Notes under the pieces: generated by a model
What the model was told of the DNA's origin: nothing
The model's input: the letters and a program-made list of their open reading frames with translations, nothing else
The model's database searches: none
Shown here: in pieces, positions 43,764 to 55,239 of the stretch
How the letters are laid out: each line of letters begins with the position of its first letter
Position numbering within the stretch: the first letter of the stretch is position 1
Program-made: the position numbers and the translations under genes
DNA from: Brachypterus glaber
Taxonomy: Eukaryota > Arthropoda > Insecta > Coleoptera > Kateretidae
Direction of reading: 5' to 3'
DNA: 64,000 nt
Assembly (NCBI GenBank): GCA_958510825.1
Contig: CAUEHQ010000001.1
Coordinates: 124,001 to 188,000 of the forward strand

Positions 43764-45344
43764 TTGATATTGTAAAAATATATCAGAGTAACTGAAACCT
43801 GTGAGAAAATTGCAGCTGATGCGCAGATAAAGGCTGCTAAAAATCAAAACCTAAAACCTAAAACACATACCGCCTGGTCTATTCTGCCCTACTACCCTAA
43901 AAAGCAGCAACTCCATATTAAATAAAACTGAGATAATGGCAAAAACAGTAAATCGTCTTAGCCACACCCTTGTGTTATAGATAGAATCGAGAAAGTGGGC
44001 GTATAAATTTAGGTTTGAAGTACCTTTATTATAACACAAGTTTCGCAATTATTAATTATTTATTTAAAAAGAAAATAGGACTTACTGCTTTTTAGCTTAG
44101 TATCTCGTAGTCAAAATTTTTAGCAACGCTAAACTAAAAAGCAGCATGTGACAAGATAAAGAGAAAACAACCCAAAAATATAAAAAAATATATTTTTAAA
44201 TTTCCTTTTAAAAGTCAATTTTACTTTCCCCTTGGGCCCAAGGAAATTCTTGCGTAAGTAAAAAAAAATTAAACATTTTTATTGATTTTTTTCTCGTTTA
44301 TCGACGTTTTATATCCAAAAAAAGATAATTTCCCTAAAAAATATCTGTCTGTCGGTCTGTATGTCGGTTGGTCTGTCTGTTTGTCTGGAAAATTTGTGAC
44401 CACGATAACTCGAGAACGCTTTGAACTAAATCTTCAAATTTAGATCATAGGTTTATTATCCAAAGTTTTAGGCTGAGATTGTATTTGGTAAAAATCAGTG
44501 TGGGGTAAGGGGGTTAAATAGGGTTAATACAAGTTTTTTTAAAAACATTTATTTTTTTATTTTTTCGGAAAAAGAAACTTTTTTGAAAAAAAATAATTGC
44601 ATTTTCTTGAATTTTTTTTTGGATTTTTTTTTTTAATTTTTTGGTTTTCCAAAAAAATTATTTTAATTTTATAACAGAGGTAAGTATTATTTTGTTGGCA
44701 GCAGTTATTTTGGTATATCCGGAAAATCTAACGTTATACAAAAACTATAATAATGCTTAAAGAAACTATTTTATTAATGCTTTACACCCTTCTAATTTCA
44801 TTTTAATATATTTAGTAATAAATAACTTATTTGGAGTTACTGCTTTTTAGCTTAGTAACAGTCCCTTATTTTGGAGATACTGCAATTTTTATAAGTCTAT
44901 AACTGATTAAATAAAGCTGTTTACTTAAATTTGATTGGTTCATTAAATAGCCCATGGAAATGCACAACTAAGAGTAAGGTTAATGAAAAATCCACAAAAT
45001 TGGAGTTGCGGCTTTTTAGCGTAGTGAGGCAGTATTAGTATATGCTTAAAAATTAAATTTTACATCGGTATAGAAACTAGCCTTTAGACCCTAATTAAAT
45101 AAAAACAAAAACCAAAGCATTTTTATAACGCAGAATAGTCTATTGTTATTGTTTTTTTAGATGAATTTATGTTCTATTTATGAAATTCGTTTATCCTTTT
45201 TGGACACCAAAACAGGGCTTGGGCTTGTTGGTAATTTTACGAATTTAGGGGTCCAATTAGGGCCCTTAGAGAAGTTTGATCACTATCATATTTTCAGAAT
45301 TTTCTAGTTACACCTAGAAATATTTTAAGATAATACAAAAATAT
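43764..45344. other. Intron 4 sequence, repeats only
   Basis: The phrase GCTTTTTAGCTTAGTA recurs at about 44089, 44845 and (varied) 45010. A CTGTCTGTCGGTCTGT-type run at 44345-44395 precedes a segment common in decayed insect repeats. No exon seen. Confidence 0.4.
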
Positions 45345-45925
45345 AAGTTCCACCCAAATATAGGGTTTTTGCGCATTTTATAGTGGATCCGCACATAAAT
45401 TTTCTTTAAATTATAGTATTTTAAAGAAATTTCCTTTATGGCACCACTTGGATCCACACGGAAATATCTAGATAATTGGGAAACTGTAGGAAATTTCCAT
45501 GATTCCATATGGATTTTTTTCAAGCGAAACCATATAGAGATTTGTCGCATTTTCTAGTGGATCCGCCCATCAATTTTCTTTAAATTGTAGTCATTTGAAA
45601 GAAATTTCCTTTATGGCCACACGGAAATGTCCAGATAATTCAAAATGGGATATTGTAGGAAATTTCCAACTTATTCCATATGGATTTTTTTCAAGCGAAA
45701 ACATATAGGGGTTTTGCCGCATTTTCTAGTGGATCCGCACATCAATTTTCTTTAAATTATATTATAGTAATTAAAAAAAAATACTTTATCATCACATGGA
45801 TCCACACGGAAATGTCCAGATAATTGGAAACTGTATAAAATTTCCAAGTGATTCCATATGGAATGGAATTTTTCAAGCGGAACCACATAGCGTTTTTGCC
45901 GCATTTTCTAGTGGGCACATAAAAA
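45345..45925. repeat. Satellite array, about 175-bp unit, left part
   Basis: Anchors TAGTGGATCC (or a variant) at 45381, 45555, 45727 and 45909 give unit lengths of 174, 172 and 182 bp. Each unit carries TCCACACGGAAAT and CCATATGGA blocks. The array is broken by a non-LTR insertion and resumes at 49975. Confidence 0.85.
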
Positions 45926-46069
45926 TTTCTTTTTTTTTTTTTTATTATTATTTATTTATTTACTAACATTACCATTAACAGTTTACCAACATAAATTAAG
46001 ACACCTAGGTAAGAAACCTGTATTGTGTCTGTATAATGATTACAATAACGTTAATATTAACTAAATAAA

Positions 46070-46158
46070 ACTAACTAAATAATACTATCTAAATAATACT
46101 AACTAAATACTACTAACTAAATAATACTAACTAAATAATACTAACTAAAAAATACTAA
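46070..46158. repeat. 14-bp minisatellite in the non-LTR 3' region
   Basis: About six imperfect copies of CTAACTAAATAATA. Confidence 0.85.
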
Positions 46159-46284
46159 ACAAAAAATCCGAAACAAAAAACTTGCAAATTAAACCAAAAG
46201 GTCCCATAATTTTAAATGAAATATTTTTTAACACCTGAAAAACCATCAAATTTTTGTACACAAATACATACAAACAAAAAAAAA

Positions 46285-49238
46285 TTATTTAATGAACAGA
46301 TTTTTTAAAGAAAGGTCGTGAATTAAATGAGATTTTAAAAGTTTTTTAAATATTTCTAAATTTCTGGCTTGCCTAATATTAATGGGTAAATAATTATACA
46401 TTTTTAAACCAAGATACTGTATGCTTCTTTGTCCTACTGTTTTGTTTTTTTTATGCAGCACAAAATTGTCTAAATTTTTATTACGGGTATCATGATTATG
46501 GTCAACTGAATCCTTGAAACATGAGAGATTTTTTTTAACAAAAATTAAAATATTGTATATACTTAAATTATGAATGTCTAAAATATTGTTTTCTTTATAT
46601 AAATTTTCGGTGCTAGAATCAAATTTTTTATGTAAAATGGTTTTGAGTATATAATTTTGCGTAACCTGAAGAGGATTTAAATTTGTAGTATAAGCCAAAC
46701 CCCAGCTTGTGATACCGTACCGAAGTATGGACTCTGCCAAACTCGTGTAAACTATCATTAAATTTTTTTTGCTAAGTATATTTTTTAAAGTGTAAAATTT
46801 ATAAACTATATTTTTTAACCTTTTGTTAATGTAGTCAACATGGTCGTGCCATTTTAGGTGTTGGTCAACCATCACTCCAAGATATTTTATAGATTTTACA
46901 CTTTCAATGTCTGTTGAATTTTTTATTTTTAAATTTCTTAAACTATTTGGCATACCTGTTATTGTCGGTGCAAAAGCTATATATTTGGTTTTATTTAAAT
47001 TTAATGATAGTAGACTATTGTCCAACCAGAGCTTAACAGAATTTACACTTTCCTCTGCCAATCGATAAGTTGCTTCCCAAGTTTTACCTGTGCACAGAAT
47101 TACTGTATCGTCAGCAAAAGAAAGTATTTCAATAAATTGGTATTGTTCTAGAAGATTATTTATAAATATTAAAAAGAGCACAGGACCTAAGACCGTTCCT
47201 TGTGGATACCGGTATTTATAATTTTAGAGGAGCTAAAACAATTTCCTATTTTGACTTTTTGTTGTCGATTACTGAGATAATCACGAAATAAATCTAGGAC
47301 TATACCTCTAATTCCAATGTCATACAACCTATCGATTAGCAAATTATGTGGTACGGTATCAAAAGCCTTTTGTAAATCCATGAATATGGCCAAGACTTTT
47401 TCATTATTTTCAAATTTATTTATTATAGTGGAGGTTAATTTATGTAAGGCTTGTTCTGTGTTTAAGTTCTCTCTAAACCCATATTGATTTTTACTTAGCA
47501 TTTTATTTGAATTTAAGAAATTTACTAATTGTGATTTTAGACATTGCTCAAAAATTTTAGCCATATTATTAATTAAGGATATTGGTCTATAGTTTTCAGT
47601 ATTATCCTTTTTACCTTGTTTGTATATGGGTATGACTGTACTTTCTTTAAACTGAGAGGGGACTGTAGCAGTTTCAAAAATTTTGTTTATTATGAAGGTG
47701 AGGGGTTTGGTTATAAAAGGTTCAATATGTTTCAAGGTTTCAGCGGTTAAACCATCATTACCGGCGCTCGTACCATTTTTCAATAACTTAATTTTGTTAC
47801 TTACATCGTTTTCCGAAACCGTCCTTAACACAAACGAGTTAATATTTGTATTTTTCTTTTCTTTAAATTTATTTGGTTTTTTAATTTTGGAAGCAAGTTT
47901 TTTACCGACATTAATAAAGTAACCATTAAATGACTCTGCCATATTTTTTTCATTTGTAATTTTTTCACCATTTTCATTAGTAATAAATTTAATATTTTGC
48001 TTTTTTTTAGACTTAAAATTTACTGCATCATTTAATGTTTGCCAGATTTTTTTATAATTGTTTCCAGCATTTGTAATTTTTGTTTTATAATAGTTATTTT
48101 TTGTCATTTTAATTAAATTATTTAAAATATTTCTGTAATTTCTAAAATTTTGTAAAGATTCGTTATTATTTAGTCGAAGCCATTTCTTTTTTAAAATATC
48201 CCTTTTATGTATGGAAGCTACTAGCCCGGCTGTTATCCACGGTTTTAATTTAATATGCTTATTTTTTACTTGTATGTTTCTTGTACAAATTGTTAAGTTT
48301 TTATCAATTATTTTTATAAAATTATTTGTCATACCTTGAGTATGTTCATCCCTATAGACGTCCTCCCATTTTTCTTTTGACAGTAAATTATTTAATTTGG
48401 TAAAATCTATTTTTTTGAATTCTTTTTTTGTATTTTTTTGAGCAATCTCTTTTTTAATATTAAGACTTAAAAAAATGGGGTAATGATCTGTTATTGCAGT
48501 ATGTAGGACAAACGATTTTATATCAATATTTTTATTTAAATTGTTGTTTTTTGTTTTTATAAAAAAATGATCAACACATGATTGTGTACCTCCCTCGTGT
48601 CTGGTTACTTTATTAATGTAGGATCGGTACCCATTTCTATGCATATTAGTTAGGTACTCTGCAGTATTTTTTTTATTTGTTTTATTGTTATCTAATAAGT
48701 TAAAATTTATATCACCTGTAATTATATTAATTTCGCAGGTAGAATTATTTTTTAAGTAGTTATCTAGGTCTTGAATAAATAAATTTTCATTGGTAGAGGG
48801 AGGTCTATACATCCCCCCAATTTGAATGTCAGTATTTAAAAAGTTTAGTTTTAGTGCAGAGATAGTAACCTCAGTTAATTTATGGTTATTTATATTATAA
48901 TGCATGTCACTTTTTACATAAGCTACAAGACCATCATTCTGATTAAATTTGGCATTATTAAAAAAAACATCATATCCAGGAATTCTATAATCCTCAATAT
49001 TATTTACCCATCTAGTTTCAGTTAAAATTATCACTCCAACATTGCAGTTTTTTATGCTTTCCAATTCTACAAGAAATTCATCAAAATTTTTGTGTATACT
49101 GCGAATGTTTGCGTGTAAAATATTCAGACTAGTATTTGTATTAAAACAGTTTTTTTCGAGGAATTTAGTATTATAACAGTTTTGACAGTCAAAATTTATA
49201 GTATCTATTTCATTAATAACATTATCCAAATTATTCAT
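46285..49238 (-). pseudogene. Non-LTR ORF2 (endonuclease + reverse transcriptase), single frameshift
   Basis: The first frame (49238-47187) has the APE-type endonuclease (LNILHANIRSIHKNFDEF, ILTETRW, IITGDINFNLLD, SCVDHFF, TDHYPIF) and the front of the RT (YRPISLINNMAKIFE, QYGFRENLNTEQAL, FMDLQKAFDTVPHNLL). The second frame (47181-46285) carries on with VLFLIFINN, the catalytic FADD, and HDTRNKNLDNF. They meet near 47203-47207, where one base is missing in the usual GIPQG motif. Everything else is open, so the copy is recently dead or carries a sequencing error. Confidence 0.88.
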
Positions 49239-49415
49239 AAATTATTTAAAAAAAAAAAAAATTTTTAAAAGTCCCTAGTTTTATATTATTATAAAAATTA
49301 TGATTTTTCTTAAAAAAATTTCTTAAAGATAACAAAAAATAAAGTAATCTAGCTAATATTTGAAGCCCCTAACATTAGTGGTCGTGTGTTTTTGTACATT
49401 AGCACATAAATTATT

Positions 49416-49940
49416 TTATATTAAATCTTGGAGATCTACTTCAGAGTTTATTGTTTTCTTTTTATTATTAATTAAAAGAATAATTTTACCTTTTATAGTC
49501 CAGACATTGTTTTTATAAATTTCGTGCACTTTTTTATATAAGGTAAATGTAGAGTATGTAAGCACTTCACTGATAGAATAGTTTGAATTTTTTAATCTTT
49601 TTTTTGCATAAAACACGGCATCACGTTTCCACAGATGAACAAACTCCACGATCAACGCCCGGGGTTTCGCATTGTTTATGTTTTGGTATTTCCCCAGCCG
49701 ATAACAGCAGGCGATATCGTTCTTCGTTATCTCTACGTCTAATATTCTGTTAAATATGTTGCATACGTGGTCGATGACATTTTTATTCTCTGTTTCAGGA
49801 ATACCCCTAAGAAGGATTTTTTTGTAATTGTTCCTTATATTTAATAGTTCAATTTCCTTATTGTTAATATTTGTGGCTTCTTTGGTGTTTTTAAGTTCTT
49901 GTTTTAAGCTATCAAACGATGTTATAATATTGCTTTCCAA
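49416..49940 (-). CDS. Non-LTR ORF1 (RNA-binding protein), N-terminus truncated
   Basis: 174 residues: a coiled-coil-like start (SLKQELKNTKEATNINNKEI), then ILLRGIPETENKNVIDHV, CCYRLGKYQ, PRALIVEF and AVFYAKKRLKNS, the pattern of the RRM-like ORF1 proteins of Jockey/CR1/L1-type elements. The frame is open upstream only to the insertion edge. Its role would be to coat element RNA in the ribonucleoprotein. Confidence 0.7.
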   Translation of the reverse strand: MESNIITSFDSLKQELKNTKEATNINNKEIELLNIRNNYKKILLRGIPETENKNVIDHVCNIFNRILDVEITKNDIACCYRLGKYQNINNAKPRALIVEFVHLWKRDAVFYAKKRLKNSNYSISEVLTYSTFTLYKKVHEIYKNNVWTIKGKIILLINNKKKTINSEVDLQDLI

Positions 49941-49974
49941 TTGAGTAAGCTTTTCTTAAATGGTAGTAATTTTA

Positions 49975-50280
49975 AAGATATTTATTATATGGCACATGGA
50001 TCCACACGAAGATATTCAGATATAGGAAATTTCTGTAGAAAATTTTCATATGGATTTTTTCAAGCGGTACTATATAGGATTTTTTTTCGCATTTCGTAGT
50101 GGTTCCATGTCCACACATGAAATTTCCTTTAAATTATGGGAATTTAGAAATTTTCCACATGTGACCACACGTTTCATATAAAGATGTGAAATCGGCTTAT
50201 CATAGCATAAAAAGTAGCTGAGCCCGTGGTCAGAAGGAAATTTCGTTAAAAAATGTGTGGTATTCAAATCGAAATTACCT
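49975..50280. repeat. Satellite array, right part
   Basis: Resumes with GGATCCACACGAAGATATTCAG, shown here only by its blocks GGATCCACACG and CATATGGATTTTTTCAAGCG, and has another anchor (TAGTGGTTCC) at 50097. It becomes degenerate after about 50170. Confidence 0.75.
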
Positions 50281-50462
50281 AAAATGAAACTGGTAGGAAA
50301 TTTCCTATAGAATCCTAAAGATTAAAGGAAATTTCATATTTGTGGAAGTTTTCTTGTAAAAACCTGGAAGTTCCACAATTATTTCTTACAATTTCCTACA
50401 TTAGCGCGTGGTTCGAAACCACTGGTTCCATGTGCTTTCCATGATTTTTATAGGACTTTTTT

Positions 50463-50962
50463 CTATTTTGCGACTCTTATAAGCTCACACGCATTTTGCG
50501 TGTTCTTATAGGCCTATAAGAGGTGTGTACTTTTTTCTGTTGAGTTGGCAACATACAAAATCATATCTCTTGACGTTTTGCGTACATATGTCAATGTCGA
50601 TTTAAAGTTTAATTTTTTACATAATTTTGTGTTTGGGTTATTTTTTACCGTGTTAAAATTGTGGACTGGTTAATTGCAGTGAAAAAAGAAGACATGACTG
50701 TAAAATATATCAACATATAATTTGTTCTTAGAATTTTAAACATAGTGTAAACTGTAATGCCAACCCAAAACAAAAATCCCTAAATCAGTCATCAATTTAA
50801 ATGTAAATTTTTTTTAATTTTAGAGCAAAATAGAAAAAATTGTATAAAGCACTCGTTTCATAACACGTTTTTAGAGCACTAGTACTTTAGAAAACTCGCC
50901 GCAAGCGGCTCGTTTTCTAAACTTGTACTCGTGCCCTAAAAACGTATGTTATGAAACTAGTA
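50463..50962. repeat. Interspersed repeat, copy 2 (inverse of 6033-6382)
   Basis: 50463-50745 is a reversed, diverged copy of the repeat at 6 kb, including TTATAGGCCTATAA and GACGTTTTGCG blocks. 50861-50962 is an imperfect palindrome: GTTTCATAACACGTTTTTAG against its inverse, meeting at GCCGCAAGCGGC. The repeat ends about 90 bp before transporter exon 5. Confidence 0.65.
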
Positions 50963-51053
50963 CTTTAATATACCATTATGACAGGCTTACTATAGGCTTC
51001 TATCTATTATTGAGCCTGATTCTACTGTTTTAAATAATAGGTATTTTTTTTAG

Positions 51054-51136
51054 TATTATTTGTAATGGGCAAAAGTTTTTACAAGCTTAAAACGCCAAAA
51101 AAAAACGTGATCGTCGAATTCGTCAAAGGTGCAACT
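51054..51136 (+). CDS. Transporter exon 5 (end of helix 6, linker)
   Basis: Acceptor after an eight-T run (TTTTTTTTAG), donor GTAAGT. Encodes LLFVMGKSFYKLKTPKKNVI followed by VEFVKGAT. It matches the POT segment from helix 6 into the cytosolic linker (compare G-x-x-x-Y-x-x-x-x-P in relatives). Ends in phase 0. Confidence 0.88.
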
Positions 51137-51216
51137 GTAAGTGATTTTTATAACTTAATTTAGAAATTTTATTACTAAAAATAAACAATTTCTATAAATG
51201 AAAATAACTAAAATAG

Positions 51217-51408
51217 TACGCTTTAGGAAGAAAAAGAAAATCTCTGATACAAATCAAAAGCACACATTGGCTAGACTATGCTGCTGGAAAGTTTAGTCAG
51301 AAGTCCATACAAGATATGAAATTGGTTTGCTCAATTTTACTTCTCTATGTGCCTTTGCCCATATTTTGGTCGCTTTTTGATCAACAAGGATCAAGATGGA
51401 CTTTTCAG
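51217..51408 (+). CDS. Transporter exon 6 (linker and helix 7)
   Basis: The acceptor chosen is AAAATAG at 51216, because it alone gives phase 0 and continues as YALGRKRKS...HWLDYA. The later TTTAG at 51233 would need another phase. Helix 7 reads LVCSILLLYVPLPIFWSLFD and ends QQGSRWTFQ, a highly conserved POT block whose Trp lines the peptide site in relatives. Donor GTAGCG. Intron 5 before it is only 80 bp. Confidence 0.9.
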
Positions 51409-51652
51409 GTAGCGTTTATTTTTTTTTTCTTATCCAGTAAATTTAAATTAAATACAAATAAATTTTGCATTCTTTTATGTCACTTTTGATTTTACCCAAA
51501 ATTGCTAATTTTTTTTTTTTTTAAATAGGATACTATTCGGGTGTCCCAGCTACGACAGATCAATCGTTTTCTGGCGTCATTATTAAGGATATCTGAATAC
51601 AATTTATGTTAATATACACAAGCTATAAGTGTGCATAAACAAAATTTTTTTT

Positions 51653-51868
51653 CTATGGTCTGTTTTTTCAAGCAAGATGTAAATTAAAAATCGCACAGTA
51701 AATATTTTTACAACAGGTTTGAATAGTATATGTTTGTGTATAGAATATAGTTAGGTTTTATAAAATAAACTACGCAGTATATTCGCACATCCAATATTCG
51801 AATCTGTTTTGAAAATATTCACTGTGCGATTTTTAATTTACTATCTTGCTTGAAGAAACAGACCATAG
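51653..51868. mobile_element. Hairpin MITE in intron 6
   Basis: Arms of about 73 bp (outer end CTATGGTCTG / CAGACCATAG, inner block TCGCACAGTAAATA / inverse) around a 70-bp loop. No ORF. Confidence 0.75.
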
Positions 51869-52599
51869 TTTTCTAGCATTTGTTTTTAAGATATAGCTTA
51901 TTTGACTACATTTTTTTATGCAATTTTAATTAAAATACTAAAATAAAAAAAACTGTGTTCTTTATACTTGAACAAATAATGTTTCATAATTTGTAACTAA
52001 ATTACAAATAATTTCATTAGGTATAATCCTAATTTATTAAGGGCACCAAAACGATTAGGGCCTTTTCCAAATGGACCACAGACCTTCAAATTCGTAAAAC
52101 ATTTCGCGCTCGGGCTTCCTTTAGTTCTTTTTTTATTTAAGACTGTAAACTTAAACGTAAAATTATAAAAAAATACACTTTAAACTGTAACACTTTTAAA
52201 ATTTTAAAAAAAATTGTCTATCAAATTTGTAGGCTTTTTCGTTTTCTTTATTCGAGTCTAAAATTCAAGCGTGAAATTTGTAGAAATTTTCGCCTGCATG
52301 CGGCTATAGAGCTTTCTTGCATTTTTATCAAATTTTAAATTGTAGGTAATACTGTTTTAAAATTAAAACAGACCTTCAAAATAGTAAAAAATTGCCTGCC
52401 TAGTTTTTTTAATATTTTATTCAAGTTCTAAACAGTTTACAATTTATTTATTTTGTATTTTCCCCAGAACGATAAGGGCGCCAAAACAAGCAAATATACA
52501 GGACCTTTTTTAAATTCGTAAAAATTTTCGTCTGCAGCGCTTGTTCTTCTTTTTTAAATATAGTAAAAATTTTGCATTTTTGTGAAACTTTAAATTGTA
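51869..52599. other. Intron 6 sequence
   Basis: Diverged local repeats with phrases such as TTTAAATTGTA and GTAAAAATTTTCG. No exon or TE domain recognised. Confidence 0.4.
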
Positions 52600-53765
52600 A
52601 CAAATTTTTTGAACCGTAATTTGACTCTTTAGTAACGATGCAATGTTAAGAGATTTTATTCTGATTTCAATTTGAGAATATACCGGGTGAAAAAGTAAGA
52701 AGTTTTTTGCCCAAATTTTTGACACCCTGTGGGGTGAATCAGCAATAAAATCCTATCTTTTATTAACATTTTGTTTTTCTATTCACGTTATTATCTCTGT
52801 TATTAACGCATTAACGCCTAGGATAAAGCGTTCACAAAATTAACCGGACGCTAAGTTTTTCAGAAAAATATTACGGTATCTGATGTATTAAAAAGGTTTA
52901 GAGAAACCGGTTCTTACTCAAGATTAACTGAGCAAGGAAGACCACGATCAACAAATGCCGTTGAAGACCGTTTTCTTCGAGTCCTATCCTGCGAGACCGG
53001 ACACTTACTGCTACAGTTTTGACTAGAAGATTGACAGATGTTCATGGTACGTTAGTTTCATCCGATGGACGCAGCACATCGCAGGCAGCGCTTGGAATTT
53101 GCGCGAACTTATTTTGATTGGGGTATGGATGAATGAGTCCCATTTCACCAGATATTCATCTGATCGTTGTCAACATGTGTTTAGAAGACATGGAGAACAG
53201 TTTGTTGGTGGTGGTATAATTATATAGGCATTTTTTTGGAAACTCGTAACTATCTTGTAACATTTCGGGAAGGTTGCATTAATGCTGATAGGCACATAAG
53301 GGAGTGTCTAGAAGGACATGTAATACCTTTTGCGCCATTTGTTAAAGATAATTTTCTCCTAATGCAGGATAATTATCCTGCTCGACCGCACACAGCCCTT
53401 GTAACTCGTCAGTACCTTCACGATGTTGGTATTCAGTGCCTGGAGTGGCCACCTAGGAGTCCTGACCTAAACCCTATAGAGCATACGTGAATAAAAAAAC
53501 TAAATATTTATAAAAGATAGGACTGCAGTATGATTTCAATTAACATCCGCTGTTATTGCTGATTTACCCTACACACGTCACAAATTTGGGGAAAAAAACT
53601 TTTTCTTACTTTTTCACCCTGTATATTCTCAAATTGAAATAAGAATAAAAAGTTTTACCATAGCATCCTTACTAAAGAGTTATGGTTAAAAAAAAAAATG
53701 AAAATCAGATGAGCAGTTGAAATCAACATTAAAATTGTGGTCCGGTTAATTTTGCGGTCGAGTGT
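52600..53765 (+). mobile_element. Degenerate Tc1-like element with two interleaved inverted-repeat pairs
   Basis: Pair A: GGTGAAAAAGTAAGAAG (about 52685) and its inverse (about 53617), with flanking inverted homology reaching about 52605 and 53690. Pair B: ACAAAATTAACCGGAC (about 52842) and CCGGTTAATTTTGCGG (about 53738). Pair B looks like Tc1 termini. The pairs overlap rather than nest, implying more than one insertion or a rearrangement. Confidence 0.55.
52872..53490 (+). pseudogene. Tc1-like transposase relic
   Basis: Recognisable pieces across frames: VSDVLKRFRETGSYSRLTEQ, RRQRLEFARTYFDW, then an open frame 53236-53490 with RNYLVTFREGCINADRH, LMQDNYPARPHTALVTRQYL (second catalytic Asp) and WPPRSPDLNPIEH (the DDE Glu). 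The region of the first Asp is broken by stops. Dead copy. Confidence 0.8.
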
Positions 53766-54523
53766 ATATATGATTCATGAACATACAATACCTCCTAACT
53801 GACATTTTTGACCAATACCTCCTATAGGAGTTATAACTGCAATATAAGCTAGAATAATTTAAATGTAAGGCTAAAACATCTTTAGGGAGAATAAGTAACC
53901 TTACACCACTTTATTTATATTGCTATATATATATTAAAAATAGAGTAAACATAGACGGTAGGTCGGATGCATTTTATAAAAAGTTACACGACTGAACATC
54001 CCCTGATTAAGGGGTTAGGAAAAATATTTTTTCACAGAAGATAGATAATTGTTTGTGCGATATTGATATGTAATGATGCTGCGTTCGGAATACTAGGACA
54101 GCCGGAAGGAAAAGACCAAACTCCTAATATAGAGACAGGGAGGCTAAAGTTTTTATGAACAATAAAAAACGTAAGAATTTGTAGAATATAAAAAACGTAA
54201 GTCAGAGCATTAAAAACTGCTCAGTAAATTAGATTTCCCCATCCTTGCGCCTTTAAGAAAAAAACCTAGAGCCATGCTACTCTAGACTTTTGGTGGATAC
54301 AATAGGATTACTATGAGCTTTAAACTAAGCCACTTTTGGCCGATTTGGAGAAATTATACCCGGAAATTTGAAATTTAAGTGTAGGTTCTAGGTACAAATA
54401 GGTCCAAGGTACAACAGTTTCCACTACCTATGTGAAATTGTGAAAAAATGCATTTTCCAGTTATCAAGGATCAAAAACTATTTTAACCATTGTACCTTTT
54501 TTTATCGAATCTTATTTACCTAG
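53766..54523. other. Intron 6 end
   Basis: No feature beyond the exon 7 acceptor. Confidence 0.4.
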
Positions 54524-54707
54524 GCGTCCCACATGAATGGAAATGTTTTCGGGATACAAATAATTCCCGATCAAATGCAAGTAATAAATCCCGCTTTGGT
54601 GCTTATATTGATCCCAGTATTTGACAGGGTGTTCTACCCTTGCCTAGCCAAAATACATTTGTTGGAAAACTCTCTTCATAGAATGGCTATAGGTGGGATT
54701 GTAGCAG
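54524..54707 (+). CDS. Transporter exon 7 (helix 8)
   Basis: Acceptor TTATTTACCTAG, donor GTAAAA. Encodes NVFGIQIIPDQMQVINPALV, LILIPVFDRVFYP and HRMAIGGIVAG. The IxPDQMQxxNxxL motif is diagnostic of this transporter family. Confidence 0.93.
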
Positions 54708-55239
54708 GTAAAAACGGTATACTTCTTTTAGTGATACTCAGATTTGTTACAGCATACACGGAGAGGTATACCTACCTCCCAAATTCCATGTATACTGTAT
54801 TTACAACCAAATCCGCGTATCCCTAATTGCCCCCAATATTCCATATCATCACTTCCCAATAATTATTATTATAAATTATAATTATTATTACAAATTATAA
54901 TTTAAAATATAATACAAATTCCTGGACAAACTAATTTATTAGCCTTCCCCGAAACTTTTTCGATTAATTAAAATGTTTGTTGCACTTCAAATTGTTAAAA
55001 TTTGTCCTAATATAATTGTGCGTGGTGTGCGGCGAAAAGGTAGATTTCGAGAAAAATGAGTTTAAAGTTAGGGTAATTTGAGGATGTAATTTTGTTTACT
55101 ATACGTCAGTTACAGCTGCAGTTAATTTTTTCTAAGACTAATTTAACCATTCTAATTACGAAAATAGTAACCACTCTCTGCGGAAATGCACCGTTCCCGT
55201 GGTCGACAAAATACTTTTTATTATTTATAATACAATTTT
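54708..55239. other. Intron 7 start
   Basis: AT-rich; an ATTATT/AATAAT-type run at 54860-54910. No gene seen. Confidence 0.4.

Larger units (their letters stand above)
45926..49965 (-). mobile_element. Non-LTR retrotransposon, minus strand, 5'-truncated in ORF1
   Basis: The poly(A) tail is the T run at about 45930-45948 on the plus strand; the 5' end lies at the right near 49965, where ORF1 is already in frame, so the copy is truncated. It contains ORF1 (49416-49940), ORF2 in two frames (49238 down to 46285) and a minisatellite in the 3' UTR. Inserted into the satellite array. No clear target duplication was found. Confidence 0.85.

Noticed and set aside
45345..45925. CRISPR-like array
   Set aside because: Units are contiguous diverged satellite copies of about 175 bp with no short repeat/unique spacer pattern; the context is eukaryotic.
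47683..47922. Plus-strand 79-codon frame
   Set aside because: Antisense shadow of the minus-strand LINE ORF2.
51233..51408. Exon 6 starting at the TTTAG acceptor
   Set aside because: It would put the linker out of phase with exon 5; the AAATAG acceptor at 51216 gives phase 0 and a better family match.
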